A stretch of 53,750 bases of DNA, from assembly GCA_040182905.1 (NCBI GenBank), contig JARQWU010000040.1, positions 1 through 53,750 of the forward strand, read 5' to 3'. This document shows, in pieces, positions 19,948-30,500 of the stretch. How positions within the stretch are numbered: position 1 is the stretch's first letter; each line of letters opens with the position of its first letter. The DNA is from Barthelona sp. PAP020. Taxonomy: Eukaryota > Metamonada: BaSk clade. The notes beneath the pieces were generated by a model. It was not told where the DNA came from. It saw nothing but the letters and a program-made list of their open reading frames with translations, and made no database searches. The position numbers were made by a program, and so were the translations under genes.

Positions 19948-20646
19948 ATGGAGCCATTTACCGTTTTACAAAGGATTCATGATTGTGAAAGTACGATTAA
20001 ATATTTGAAACTTCTGGAAAAAAAAACGGAAGATCAAATTTTGGTTCCAATTACCAAAATGGCATTTATTCCTGGATTAGTCACAAATACAAATAAGTTT
20101 ATAGTATCCCTTGGTGGAAATTACTTTTGCGAAAAAACAAAAACTCAAACAGTTGACATGTTACAGAGAAGAAAAGATACATTACGTGAATCTTTGGATA
20201 AATTTTTATCAAATAATGTTAAAGATAATGTTGAAGAAAATGTGGAAGATAATGCATGTATTGCCGAATTTCCTTCAGAATCTGATGTTTTGGAAGATCA
20301 TTTCAAAGAAGAATCTCAACCCATATCAACTGTTGAATCTGAAGCCAATAAGTTCAATTCAATATTGAATGAATTGGGTGTTGATTCCACCAGAATAACA
20401 GAACAAAGTGATAATCATTTATTAATAGGGAATAAAAATGGAACTATAGATATTATTGAATTTGAAGAAATAAATGAGGTAACAAAAGAAGAACAAAGGG
20501 AGAAAGAACAAATTTCTAACCAAGAAAATGCTTTGAAAAATGTTTCTGAAGCACCACATTCAAGCTTTGTAATGGAAAATCAGCAAATAAAAATTAAACC
20601 TAAAAACAAAAAAAAAAGTTTGTTCAATTCTTCAAAAAACATATGA
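19948..20646 (+). CDS. URI1: URI-like unconventional prefoldin
   Basis: URI is an alpha-type prefoldin that helps assemble RNA polymerase II and TOR-linked complexes with R2TP. The N-terminal hundred residues form the prefoldin helix-hairpin-helix: a first coiled coil, the central segment VPITKMAFIPGLVTNTNKFI, then SLGGNYFCEKTKTQTVDML and a second helix with QRRKDTLRESLDK. This matches the URI pattern of a Pro/Gly beta hairpin and a GxNYF/W-type motif. The remaining 130 residues are acidic and disordered, ending in a Lys-rich patch (KIKPKNKKKSLF). 232 aa is shorter than animal URI, which has long extensions. It lies 75 bp after the PLAA-like gene on the same strand, with no operon implied. 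Confidence 0.75.
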   Translation: MEPFTVLQRIHDCESTIKYLKLLEKKTEDQILVPITKMAFIPGLVTNTNKFIVSLGGNYFCEKTKTQTVDMLQRRKDTLRESLDKFLSNNVKDNVEENVEDNACIAEFPSESDVLEDHFKEESQPISTVESEANKFNSILNELGVDSTRITEQSDNHLLIGNKNGTIDIIEFEEINEVTKEEQREKEQISNQENALKNVSEAPHSSFVMENQQIKIKPKNKKKSLFNSSKNI

Positions 20647-20846
20647 GCTTGTTCTTTTCAATAAATTTGTTGTGAAACATTTATTTTTGTTATGTTTTTA
20701 ATGTGGGATCATGTTTTTTTTTTTTTCGAACAAGTGCTGAAATCGGATCAAAAGCAATTCTGTTTTTCATCAAATTTTTTTTTTTTTAATTCTTTTCCCA
20801 AATACTTTTTTTGCATTCAATTTAGGTTTGGTCTGAATTATTGTTG

Positions 20847-21797
20847 ATGATTGAGAAACAGTTAGGTCTTGGAAAACAAATTTGTGAGATTGAAACCAGT
20901 ATTTATATCAATCCTCTTCAATATTCTCCAGATAGTAATTATTTAGCTACTAGTGATGATTCATGTAATATTTTCATTTTTGATGTACGTAATGGTTATG
21001 ATTTTCTTAGAAGAATAGAAAGCTATGATTCACATACTACTTTTACTTTTTCTAATGATAGTACCTTACTTGCGGCTTCATATCACAAACGAATTGACAT
21101 CCATAATGTTAAAGATAGTTCCTGTGAAGTTTTAAGAATTGATAGCCCTCATACTGCCCACATTACTGGTCTTTCTTTTTCTCCTTATGGAAATATGCTT
21201 GCTTACGGTGATGCTGAAGGTAATGTTGTTATTTATGATCTTAAATCAAACACTGAATTGCAAAGACGTCATTGTATGGATGGATTCATTTGGAATGTGA
21301 TTTTTTCACATGATGGTGCTTTGTTGGCTATCAGTAGTCTGGATAAGGAAATTAAATTGTTTGACTTTTATCCAAATGAACTGCATTTACGTGAAACTTA
21401 CACTGATCAATTGGATGAAATTCGTTTCTTACAGTTTGATCCTTCCGATTCTTATTTGGTTTCATGCTGTCAAGACGGTTCTACTTTTATTCGGGACTGG
21501 CGTAATTCTCGTTCCACAATCATCAATACTGATGTACCTAATTATCATCTAGCCTTTATGTCTGTGAATAAGGACAATTTGTCCCTTGCACATGTATTTT
21601 ATTGTGCCAATTATTCTCGATTTTTTGTTTATTCCATTGAATCTGGATTAGATGAGTTGTCTTTTGATTTTGGTGATCGTCGTATCAGATCTTTTGCATT
21701 TTCAAATGATTTGCAACATGTTGTTATTGAGCAGTATAATGCCGATTACCCTAATTCATCAGGTTCAACTTTACATGTGTTTGAATTAGATTTGTAA
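20847..21797 (+). CDS. WD40-repeat protein (third, more divergent)
   Basis: A 316-aa protein made almost wholly of WD40 repeats, about seven blades, with LQYSPDSNYLATSDDSC, LSFSPYGNMLAYGDAEGNVV and IFSHDGALLAISSLDKEIKL. The start is the ATG at 20847. Its blade style resembles the paralogue pair near the window start, but it lacks their conserved C-terminal tail and ends directly after the last strand with LHVFELDL. It is a scaffold by family; no function is assigned. Confidence 0.8.
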   Translation: MIEKQLGLGKQICEIETSIYINPLQYSPDSNYLATSDDSCNIFIFDVRNGYDFLRRIESYDSHTTFTFSNDSTLLAASYHKRIDIHNVKDSSCEVLRIDSPHTAHITGLSFSPYGNMLAYGDAEGNVVIYDLKSNTELQRRHCMDGFIWNVIFSHDGALLAISSLDKEIKLFDFYPNELHLRETYTDQLDEIRFLQFDPSDSYLVSCCQDGSTFIRDWRNSRSTIINTDVPNYHLAFMSVNKDNLSLAHVFYCANYSRFFVYSIESGLDELSFDFGDRRIRSFAFSNDLQHVVIEQYNADYPNSSGSTLHVFELDL

Positions 21798-22039
21798 ATA
21801 GTTCTGTGAGTTTTTTTTCATTTCATTTATTTTCCTCAAAACTTTGTCCATCTCATTTCTTTCTCAATAATTTAAATACAGGGATTAAAACAAGAAAGAA
21901 TTTTAGGACAAAATGCTGTAACCAAAGATGAAAGTTCTATTCATCATAAATAGTCAAATTGATTGGCCTCAAATTCGATAAGTTTTGGAATTCTATGGAT
22001 ATAACGTAAAAATAAATAATCATTTCATTTATGAACGAA

Positions 22040-22384
22040 CTACAATTTTTTTCTCTGAAAATCATCAGATAAACTTTTATTAACAATCATACATCCAGGT
22101 TTATTGACTAATTCAACTTGTGGAAAACTGTCTTTAGCCTTTAATTCTGTCAAATGAATACCATTTTGTTCTTTCAAAAGTGCAGCATTAAAAACTGAAC
22201 TTTCTTCTAAAATTTCGCTTTCATTACCATTATGGTTTTGAATATCAACGGCTAATTCAATGAGATTATTGGTTAATTTGAATTTTAATTCAATTAATTG
22301 AAAAATGCAATTCGGATGAACATCAGCTCCATATTTTTCACAAAATTCTTCCATTTCTATTTCATCTTTTTGTTTTTTAGACAT
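22040..22384 (-). CDS. Small conserved-looking protein, unknown
   Basis: A 114-aa protein I do not recognise. The N-terminus is charged (MSKKQKDEIEMEEFCEKYG), followed by a long amphipathic helix (about 25-48, FQLIELKFKLTNNLIELAVD), an acidic linker and a C-terminal half with VELVNKPGCMIVNKSL. The pattern of one main helix and a polar tail would suit a small subunit of a larger complex, but no family can be named. It shares a 63-bp divergent spacer with the NOM1 gene, so the two may be co-expressed. Codon use is like its neighbours. Confidence 0.6.
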   Translation of the reverse strand: MSKKQKDEIEMEEFCEKYGADVHPNCIFQLIELKFKLTNNLIELAVDIQNHNGNESEILEESSVFNAALLKEQNGIHLTELKAKDSFPQVELVNKPGCMIVNKSLSDDFQRKKL

Positions 22385-22447
22385 TGATTAAGTGTTAATT
22401 AAAAAAAAAAAGATGAACAATTTTCATAATTTATTAATTGTTGAAAT
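22385..22447. promoter_or_regulatory. Very short bidirectional promoter region
   Basis: Only 63 bp separate the two divergent ATG codons. The spacer contains a run of A (about 22401-22411) and is otherwise AT-rich. Both promoters and both leaders must fit here or reach into the opposite gene, so the genes are probably transcribed from one open site. Confidence 0.4.
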
Positions 22448-24958
22448 ATGTCCAAAAAATCCAAAGGAACCAAAAAAATCAAGTCCAAAGCGAATATTCC
22501 CAGTGAAGAATTCGATAATATTGATTATGAAGGAGATTATGAGGATATGGAATTGTTGAAAATGGAAAAAGAAATGGGATGGAAAAGTGGATCAATTGCC
22601 ACTGAATTTTATGAAGATGGGTTAGATGGCCTGTTAGATATACTTCCTGAATATCGTAATGAAGCTAATTCAATTCTTGACATTGAGAACATGGAAATTG
22701 ATTCAAATGATGAGGAAATGATCGAATTAAGGAATAATTATTTAAAATATTTGGGTAAAGCAAGTGTTGAAAATAAGCATGTTGAAGTTGAAAGTGAGGA
22801 TGATGAGTCTGAAGTGGATTTGGGCGATAACGATAGTTTAAAACGCGAACCAACACTTTTTGATGAAGATAGTGATGAAGAAGTGGTTGTTCATGTTTTT
22901 AAAGGTGATGGGAATGTGAAAATCGAGATTTCTGTTGACAGTAAAGACGAAACAGAAAGCAGTGATTCCGACCGTGATTCTGACAGTGAATCTGAATATG
23001 ATTCCTCAAGTGATTCCTCAAGTGACTCTGACAGTGGATCTGAAAGTGAGTCTAGTGATGAGTCTGAAAATGGTTCTGGCGATGATTCTGACACTAATCA
23101 AAATTCAAACGAAGAAGACAGTTCAGACGAAGGAGAAAGCTCAGATGAAGACGATGAAGAAGATGAAGCCTCGGAAGTTGGGGAAAATGACCAAAATATT
23201 GGATCAAATGATGAAAACGATGACGAAATCAATGACTCTGATAATGAAAATTATATGGGTTCTGACTTCAGAATCAGTCAAGAACCACAATTGGGAGATC
23301 TTCCACCCCTTAATAATATTTTGGAAGAAGAAGAAGCCAAACGAACACTTAGCACCATCACCAAGTTTTTCAATCAACTGACTAGGCAATCATTAACGGA
23401 AATGACAACAAACATGGCTAGCCTTTATGCTACGAAATCGAACTTGATTGTTGACGAAGGTATATCAATTGCATATTGTGGGATAGCATCACAGCCAACA
23501 CGTGTTGTTGAGAATTTAATGGCAGTTGCAAGTGCGATGGTTGTTGCTTTGCAACGAAGAAATGTTTCATTACAACTCATTCACACAGTTGTTTTACGAT
23601 GTACTAGAAAATTGGTCAATTTAGCATATAAATGCATTTTGACTAAGGATTATCAAGATCTTGAACAGATTGGAGCTCATTATCTTTTAGGATTAAGCTA
23701 TTTATTTTTTTTCAATACTATCTCGTCAAAATTTATTTTTGAGTTATTTTTCTTTCTCTTTAACCCATGGTTGTCTTCAATATATGAACTAGAAATGGAA
23801 AAATCACCGAATTTGGTTGATTTAGATGAAGAATATGTTTGTTCAGTTTTTCAGTTGCTATTGCCTTGTTTGAGAAGAATTGGCCAGTATTATCGAAAGA
23901 ATGATTTTGCTAACACCAAGAATCTTTTATTATTGATAGAATTAACCGATAAAACATCCAAGAGTATCAGATATAATGTGTTAAAGGAAGAAATTCTAGC
24001 AATATTGAACTCATTGATAGGTAAGAAGAATTTTCAATCAAATAAGAAATTGAATTCGCTGATGAGTCTCAATGAATCAAGTTTGACTATTGATCTTATT
24101 CAATTCTTGTCCACATTTCCCAAACAACCATTGATCAATTTTGAGATAAGGAAATTGCTTGATCCAACAATTACTCCTTCAAAATTAAGTTTAACTAAGG
24201 TCATTACTGAGGATGCTCCAATTCAATTTGTTGAAGAAGATCCAAAATTGCGAAAAATATACAAAAAATTGAGAATTACTTCTAATGTGAAGAAATCGAT
24301 AGTCAAATGCATTTTTGAAAGTAAAAACCCTGAACATTGCTATATATTGATCAATAAATTACAGTTAACAAAGTATCAGCAACAAGACATTATCATTATG
24401 CTTCTGCATTGTTGTTTAAAGTCTTCTACTAAGAATTATTCTTCATTTTATCCTTTGGCTATTCAAGAATTCCTCATTAATGGTACTTCAAAATCAAAAA
24501 AAAAAATGAACTTGACATTAAGGTTGATTGTTAAGGATAAATTTAAAACAGGAGATTTCAATCCAAATTTAAGCTTGGCCCTTGGAGATTTAATCTCAAA
24601 TCAAATTATTCCATTGAACTTTTTTGAAAATTTCCCCATTACTCATGCAATCCATTTGTATGTCAATAGTGGCTATCAATCCACAACTATATCTGAAGTT
24701 TTGTTTGTTCAACTATTATTCACCAAAATTTTTTCAAAAGATAGCAACACTGTCAAGGCTATTTTTATGGACCTTTGGAAAACAAATCATTACGAATTTC
24801 AAAGAGATTTGGTTGATTTAGTTCGAGAATTTTTCATAAGTCCAGTGATTGTTCTTGGACAGAAAAGTTTTTTTAAGCAAATCAATGTTACAGAAGAACA
24901 ATGGAACATTATTGATGGTAATGTCAAATTGATTAGAAAAGAATTTAAGAAGCCATAA
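22448..24958 (+). CDS. NOM1: NOM1 / Sgd1-like nucleolar protein (MIF4G + MA3)
   Basis: A nucleolar ribosome-biogenesis factor (yeast Sgd1, animal NOM1) for 40S maturation. The first 290 residues are highly acidic, with long Ser/Asp/Glu repeats. A MIF4G-type helical domain follows (about 305-545), starting FNQLTRQSLTEMTTNMASLY and including IGAHYLLGLSYLFFFNTIS and LRRIGQYYRKNDFANTKNLL, which line up with the family. The C-terminal MA3 domain spans about 615-830 (KSIVKCIFESKNPEHCYILI). The nearest alternatives are other MIF4G proteins such as CWC22, but the acidic N-terminus and layout suit NOM1. 836 aa agrees with the family. Confidence 0.8.
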   Translation: MSKKSKGTKKIKSKANIPSEEFDNIDYEGDYEDMELLKMEKEMGWKSGSIATEFYEDGLDGLLDILPEYRNEANSILDIENMEIDSNDEEMIELRNNYLKYLGKASVENKHVEVESEDDESEVDLGDNDSLKREPTLFDEDSDEEVVVHVFKGDGNVKIEISVDSKDETESSDSDRDSDSESEYDSSSDSSSDSDSGSESESSDESENGSGDDSDTNQNSNEEDSSDEGESSDEDDEEDEASEVGENDQNIGSNDENDDEINDSDNENYMGSDFRISQEPQLGDLPPLNNILEEEEAKRTLSTITKFFNQLTRQSLTEMTTNMASLYATKSNLIVDEGISIAYCGIASQPTRVVENLMAVASAMVVALQRRNVSLQLIHTVVLRCTRKLVNLAYKCILTKDYQDLEQIGAHYLLGLSYLFFFNTISSKFIFELFFFLFNPWLSSIYELEMEKSPNLVDLDEEYVCSVFQLLLPCLRRIGQYYRKNDFANTKNLLLLIELTDKTSKSIRYNVLKEEILAILNSLIGKKNFQSNKKLNSLMSLNESSLTIDLIQFLSTFPKQPLINFEIRKLLDPTITPSKLSLTKVITEDAPIQFVEEDPKLRKIYKKLRITSNVKKSIVKCIFESKNPEHCYILINKLQLTKYQQQDIIIMLLHCCLKSSTKNYSSFYPLAIQEFLINGTSKSKKKMNLTLRLIVKDKFKTGDFNPNLSLALGDLISNQIIPLNFFENFPITHAIHLYVNSGYQSTTISEVLFVQLLFTKIFSKDSNTVKAIFMDLWKTNHYEFQRDLVDLVREFFISPVIVLGQKSFFKQINVTEEQWNIIDGNVKLIRKEFKKP

Positions 24959-25028
24959 CAAGGTATATTGGGGCAATCAAAATTGTCGATGAATTTCATC
25001 GCAACAATTATAAATCAAGTTTTCAGAT

Positions 25029-25428
25029 GTTTATTTTTGCAATTGTCTTTTTTGTATTTCCAATAGGGTAAGGCTTTTGATGGTATTATCTGAAATAAGC
25101 TTCTTTTCAAATTGTTCATATATTGTTAAACTGATGAATGGGTGGGATTGATTACATTTCTTCAAAAGTCCTTCACTAATTTTGGGCTTATTAAATGGCA
25201 AATAAATAAAAAACAAATCAACATCTTTATAAATTAAGCGTCTTTCATAGATACAAAATTTCCCTCCAACCAAGCAAATCCTGATTTGATGAATATATCT
25301 TTCTTCAAAAATTTCCACATCTCACATCGTTCATTCATACATAGATAAATGTTAGAGGCATATTGGGCAGTAAAAATGGTGCTACAAAAAATTTTTTTAA
25401 TAAAGTGACAACTAAAGCTTTTTGTCAA
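25029..25428 (-). pseudogene. Frame-broken coding remnant, unidentified
   Basis: Two overlapping minus-strand open stretches in different frames fill most of the spacer between NOM1 and ATG7: 25428-25234 (63 codons, includes IYLCMNERCEMWKFLKK) and 25318-25031 (95 codons, includes IYKDVDLFFIYLPFNK). Neither begins with ATG; they start at TTG and GTG. Such long open frames are unlikely by chance at this base composition, and a one-base shift in the overlap would join them. It may be a decayed gene, a gene with a sequencing error, or an intron-containing gene. The family is not recognised. Confidence 0.4.
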
Positions 25429-25532
25429 TCAAAAAACAACAAACTCCTCTATAAATTATCTTCAAAAAGCTTTGTAACTTCTATTTTTTATCTTTTACAC
25501 CCATATTCATAGTGTTTTTTCATATAAACACT

Positions 25533-27371
25533 CTACAATAGAATAAACTCACCACTGTCCAAATCATCATCATCATCATCTTCATTTTCAATGGTAAAAT
25601 TTAGTGAATCAAAAGTACACGTGTTTTGTTCCCATTCCTCAATTTTTTTTTGTAATCCACTCAATTTTTCAATTGTTTGAGGATTTTTAAACATATTCAC
25701 AATAGTTTCTTGCTTTTCCTTTTCAAATTTGAAGTTACAAAACACATCAAAGATATGCTGTGAACAACCAACACAATATCCAACTTTTTCCATTTCAATT
25801 TGATGAAACGAGAAATCATTCAAAAACATTCGAATACCATCAGGTACATCCCCAATACATCCAACTGGTTTATGCAGGAAATTAATGTACAGTTCAACCA
25901 ATTGAGATGAAGCAATCGCCGCCAAGCCAGGTCGTGTGGCAGTACAACGTTGATCAAAAGGAATGTTGGGATTGTGTTGTGGAGCAGAAACCATGTTACA
26001 AAAGTAACATCCACATGTTTCGTCTTGTTTGTTGATCAGTAATGCATCATAGGATAAGGCCGCATTAAAAAGAGGCTTTCCATTGACTTTAGCTAAAATT
26101 GAGGGAAGCCATCTTGATTCAATTGAATCAGTCAGAAGGAATACACAGTCAACTTTGCTAATGATTTCATTCAACGTTTCAATCTGTTGCAATAAACAAT
26201 CATATGTTAGATGTTGCACGGATCCAGGAACAGGTATTGTCATATGATGTTTTTCAACACAAAGATGGTTAACCATTGAAGTCAATGATTCTTTGATACA
26301 ATCAACTTTTTTCCTTCCGATTTGATCTCTTGTGAAAAGATTTTGCCTGATTGGATTGGTATCCGATACATATCCGTTATCTAAAACAACAAAGTTTTCG
26401 ACTCCCCAAGCAACTAAAGTTCGAATCAAATTGCAACCTAAGGTGCCACAACCAATAACAAGTATTTTTTGCTTTGAGATCAAATTCAGATCTAGTAAAG
26501 GAGCAAATCGTTGCTTCATTACATTAAGTTGCTTTCTTGTCGAATGTTGTGTTGAAAGATATTCATGTAAACAAATACTTTTAAACAATTTTCCATTAGT
26601 TACTTCAAAACCCTGACGAATCGTATCATCAAGCGTTTCAAACAAAACTTTATAGTTGGTCATTGTAAGGCCTTCAGAAAACAACTTCACATAAAATTCA
26701 TTTGTATATGTGGAAATGAAAGCCAAAAACATTTGGAAAAAAAAAGAATATTTTTCTTTGGCGGAAAAGCGATCATAAAAATATAAATTCTCCATTTTAA
26801 AATCGAATTCGGATAATTTATCTTCTGTTAGATTTTCAACACAATTATTACAATTATTAAAAACACCAAAAGATAAATCTGGTTCAATAGAATAATCTTT
26901 TCCCGATTTAGTTGTAGTTTCATCAATATTTAACTTGTCTATTTGAAATGTTAACGTTTTACAAGGATATCCAAACGAATAGATAATCTTTGTTTTCTCA
27001 ATATCAAAATAAACATAACAATGGAATGATGGTCTTTTTAACCAATGTAAATAATCAATACTTTTATCAATAAACATTTGAAATTCTTTTTTATATTGAT
27101 TCTTTTCAATAAAAATATGAAATTGAACTTTTATTTCATTGTTCTTTATTTCAATGACATTTTTTTCAAATATATCATTAATTTCTACAATTAAACAGTT
27201 GGAATTCTCATAAATACTGCCAATAGTTGAAAACTCAAATCCTTTTTCATTTTTCTCAATTTGATTATTCACAAATTTCCATATATTAATCGATATTCTT
27301 GACTGAAGATTCATCTCCCAATTTGATGATTCCAGAAGGAATTCGGATAACAAATAAAATTTTTGTTTCAT
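25533..27371 (-). CDS. ATG7: ATG7, E1-like enzyme of autophagy conjugation
   Basis: ATG7 activates Atg8 and Atg12 for transfer to Atg3 and Atg10. The 612-aa protein has the ATG7-specific N-terminal domain (about 1-285) and a ThiF/E1 adenylation domain with the nucleotide-binding loop KILVIGCGTLGCNLIRTL (around residue 308), the Asn/Arg segment SDTNPIRQNLF, RWLPSILAK, a CGCYFCN zinc-type pair, and the catalytic cysteine in DQRCTATRPG (about Cys476). The C-terminal CVGCSQH pair completes the zinc site. It is shorter than animal and yeast ATG7, mainly from compact loops before the catalytic Cys. The C-terminal tail is acidic. A candidate substrate, an Atg8-like protein, is encoded at 46791-47129. 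Confidence 0.93.
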   Translation of the reverse strand: MKQKFYLLSEFLLESSNWEMNLQSRISINIWKFVNNQIEKNEKGFEFSTIGSIYENSNCLIVEINDIFEKNVIEIKNNEIKVQFHIFIEKNQYKKEFQMFIDKSIDYLHWLKRPSFHCYVYFDIEKTKIIYSFGYPCKTLTFQIDKLNIDETTTKSGKDYSIEPDLSFGVFNNCNNCVENLTEDKLSEFDFKMENLYFYDRFSAKEKYSFFFQMFLAFISTYTNEFYVKLFSEGLTMTNYKVLFETLDDTIRQGFEVTNGKLFKSICLHEYLSTQHSTRKQLNVMKQRFAPLLDLNLISKQKILVIGCGTLGCNLIRTLVAWGVENFVVLDNGYVSDTNPIRQNLFTRDQIGRKKVDCIKESLTSMVNHLCVEKHHMTIPVPGSVQHLTYDCLLQQIETLNEIISKVDCVFLLTDSIESRWLPSILAKVNGKPLFNAALSYDALLINKQDETCGCYFCNMVSAPQHNPNIPFDQRCTATRPGLAAIASSQLVELYINFLHKPVGCIGDVPDGIRMFLNDFSFHQIEMEKVGYCVGCSQHIFDVFCNFKFEKEKQETIVNMFKNPQTIEKLSGLQKKIEEWEQNTCTFDSLNFTIENEDDDDDDLDSGEFILL

Positions 27372-27551
27372 TTTTTTTTACTGATAAATGAAAAAAATGG
27401 TTATTAATTTTAATAATACAGAATATACATATCATAAAAGTAAACGATTTATCATTGTTTGAGGTGTAAAATTACCAAATGAGAAGTTTTATTTTAAGTC
27501 ACATTTTCTTTAATTAGATTATTTTATTATGAATTCTTATTATTTGGTTAA

Positions 27552-30500
27552 ATGAATGCAGTTAAATTAGAAAATATAGATATTAGTTCAACTAACAAAG
27601 ACATACACGAATTCGTTCCTGCAAAAGAAGTTAGATATTGTATTGAACGAATTGAAAAGGATGCAATATTAATGAAAGAGAATTATGTGAAGTTATATGA
27701 TGATTTAAAGCGTTCATTTGAAGATCTCACCAGAAAACATCAAAGATTAATCGATTCAGAAAAACGGAAATTAGATAGAAAATCTCAAGAAAAGATTAAT
27801 TTATTAGAAGGAAAGATACGAACAACAAAACGTGAAGTTGCACAATATAAAAATGAATTAAACATCATCATGACTGATTTTCCCGAGCAAATAGATGATG
27901 CTAGACATCAGGTTAGTAAATTGATAAAGATACGAAATAAGTTAGAATCTGAAATTGATTTGAAGGAGGAGGAAAATAAGCTTTTGATTGAGAAGGTTAT
28001 TTTGCAAAGAAAGAATAATGTTGAAACATTATCTGGAGTGAAGGAACAATTGGAGTATTTTCTGGAGCATTTTGACTTAAAGATTCATGAGATAAGAAAA
28101 GAGTCACAGGGCATTCAAAACCATGTTATTCGATTGGAAAATTTGATCAAATACCAAAAAGTTCGAGAAAGTGTTGCATCTGTTGATGTTGATGGTCTTG
28201 ATCCACAAAGGTCTAGTGTTCTACTTCGTCGTTTGAGTATTGGTTCCTCATCTTCGGTTGAAAGCTTATCTAATTTGAATGATACACCTTCTGTTTCAAA
28301 GTTTGCTACAATAAGTTCACAAGGAGAAGTTTTTGAAAGTGAAGAGGAAGAAGAAGAAGAAGAAGAAGAAGAAGAAGAAGAAGAAGAAGAAGATATTGGT
28401 GTTAATGAAGCAAGAGATAAATCTTTTGATGATGAGAGCATTGGAGCAATTTTGAATAAATTTTTGACTCATTATTCAATAAGAGATTTATTTCATGAAT
28501 TTGATACATCTTTTATTGAAAAGAGAGTTAATGAATATTTTGACAACATTTTAATGCCTTTTTATAAGGATATTGGTTCTATTGTTGAAGAAGAGGATAT
28601 AAGTTTTGATTCTGATCGAATTGATATCCTTACTTTAGAATTGAACAAATTGCTAGTAAGTTTTAAGGATATTACTGAAGATATTTTAAATCAATATGTG
28701 TATTCGATAGAATCTGCTTGTTCTTTATCTGTTGTATATTTATTAGCTAAAGAACTTGATATACAGTTGATAAATGACGATAATTTGGAGTTTTTCATTA
28801 ATAAAGCAAATAATGATGTTTCTGTCGGTTTTTCTGTATTGATTGGTTTATTAACAAAGATATGTACAAAAATAATGGAAATTTTTGAAATTTTTGAGAA
28901 TTTTTCTTCTTCTTCCTCTCATAACAATCAAAATGAGGTTTTAGCAGTCACTCAATTGCTTCCAATTTCTCCAATTATTGGTAATAATGATATTGATACC
29001 AATCAAAGTGATAGTGAGGAAGAAGAAGAAGAAGAAGAAGAAGAAGAAGAAGAAGAAGATAGTGATGATGTTAATGATGAAGCAAGAGAAATACAAGATC
29101 ATTTAGTTGTTCAGGAAGAAGAACAAGTGGTAATAGTAGAAGAAGAAGAAGAATTAAACGAACTGGAAGTTGAAGAAAAAGAACAGATTTTAATTGCTAA
29201 GATCAATAATTGTTCATTAAAAATTGAAGAATTAGAAAGAACATTAACCTCTCTTAATGAAAAAGCGAAAGAAATTGAAGAAGACAAAAAACAAATCAGA
29301 TTATTAGCTAAACGTAGATGGTGGAAGTTAAAGAATTCTCAAATAAAGATAGAAGCCGAGAAAACGGAGATGGAGATGGTTGATTTGAATAATCAAGCAG
29401 AATCAGCAAATATGGATAAAAATAAAAATGTTGACAACTTAGAAAGAACATACACACAAGATGACTCTTCATCAGATACATTTGATAAAGAAGCTTACAT
29501 AGAAAATTGTAGATTAGATCATATCACACAAGAATCATATATAGAAAAGACAAATGAATTAATTGAGGGTCTTTCGTTAAAATATAAGGATTGGATATGT
29601 ATTGAAGAAGTTGAAGATAAGATTGAACAAGAGTTGGCACAAATAAAAGAAGAAGTTTCAATTTTAGAAGAAGAATTGAATAAAGAATTACATATAACAA
29701 CCATTGATGTTGAAAAAGTACGTATGGAGGTTTCAAAAGAAATGGAAATGTTAGATGAACAAATCAATGATAAAAAAATGTATATTATATCTAAAAGAGA
29801 AGAAGAAAAGATGTTAGACAAAGAAATTACACAAAAGAAAGAGTATGTTAAGGAATTGGAAGAGCTTTCCAAAAGTTTAACACAAAACTTAAATGAAGTA
29901 AGACTGAAGTCTAAGAAAGTGGGAGAACTTCTGAAAGAGAAAGAGAAGATCATTACCTCATTGAAAGAACTACAACAAGAACATGAAAACATATTGAATC
30001 AGCTGAATGATTCCCATAAAATTGCAAAAAATAAAATTTCCAGTGACATAAAAAAGGCACAAAATAATTTGAATGATGAACGACGTATTGTTTTGGGCGG
30101 GTTGGAAATTGAGCTCAATGAACTCAAAGATTTTGTTACCACAAAAGATGAGGAATTGATTGAAAAGACTGAAGAATTGGGCAAGGTGAATGATGTCATT
30201 TCACAGTCTATTGACACTATAAATAAATTAGAGAAAGAAAATACAGAATTAAAGACATCATTGAAAGATTTTAAAGAAAAGAAGAAGCAATTCAAACAGT
30301 TGGATCAAAAAAGCAAAGAACTCGAATCTGGTATCAAATTTATGAAAAATTCACAAACTTATCTGTTCAATGAACGGTCAAGAATACAAAACGAAATAGA
30401 AGATTTAAAAGGTAATGTTCGAGTGTTTTGTCGTATTAGACCTATGAACAAATCAGAACGAGCAGAAAATTGTTTTCCTACCATTGCCGCCACATCTAAA

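Noticed and set aside
21885-22010. Coding-like short stretches between the third WD40 gene and the small unknown
   Set aside because: Two open runs of about 25 and 18 codons in different frames; too short to separate from chance.
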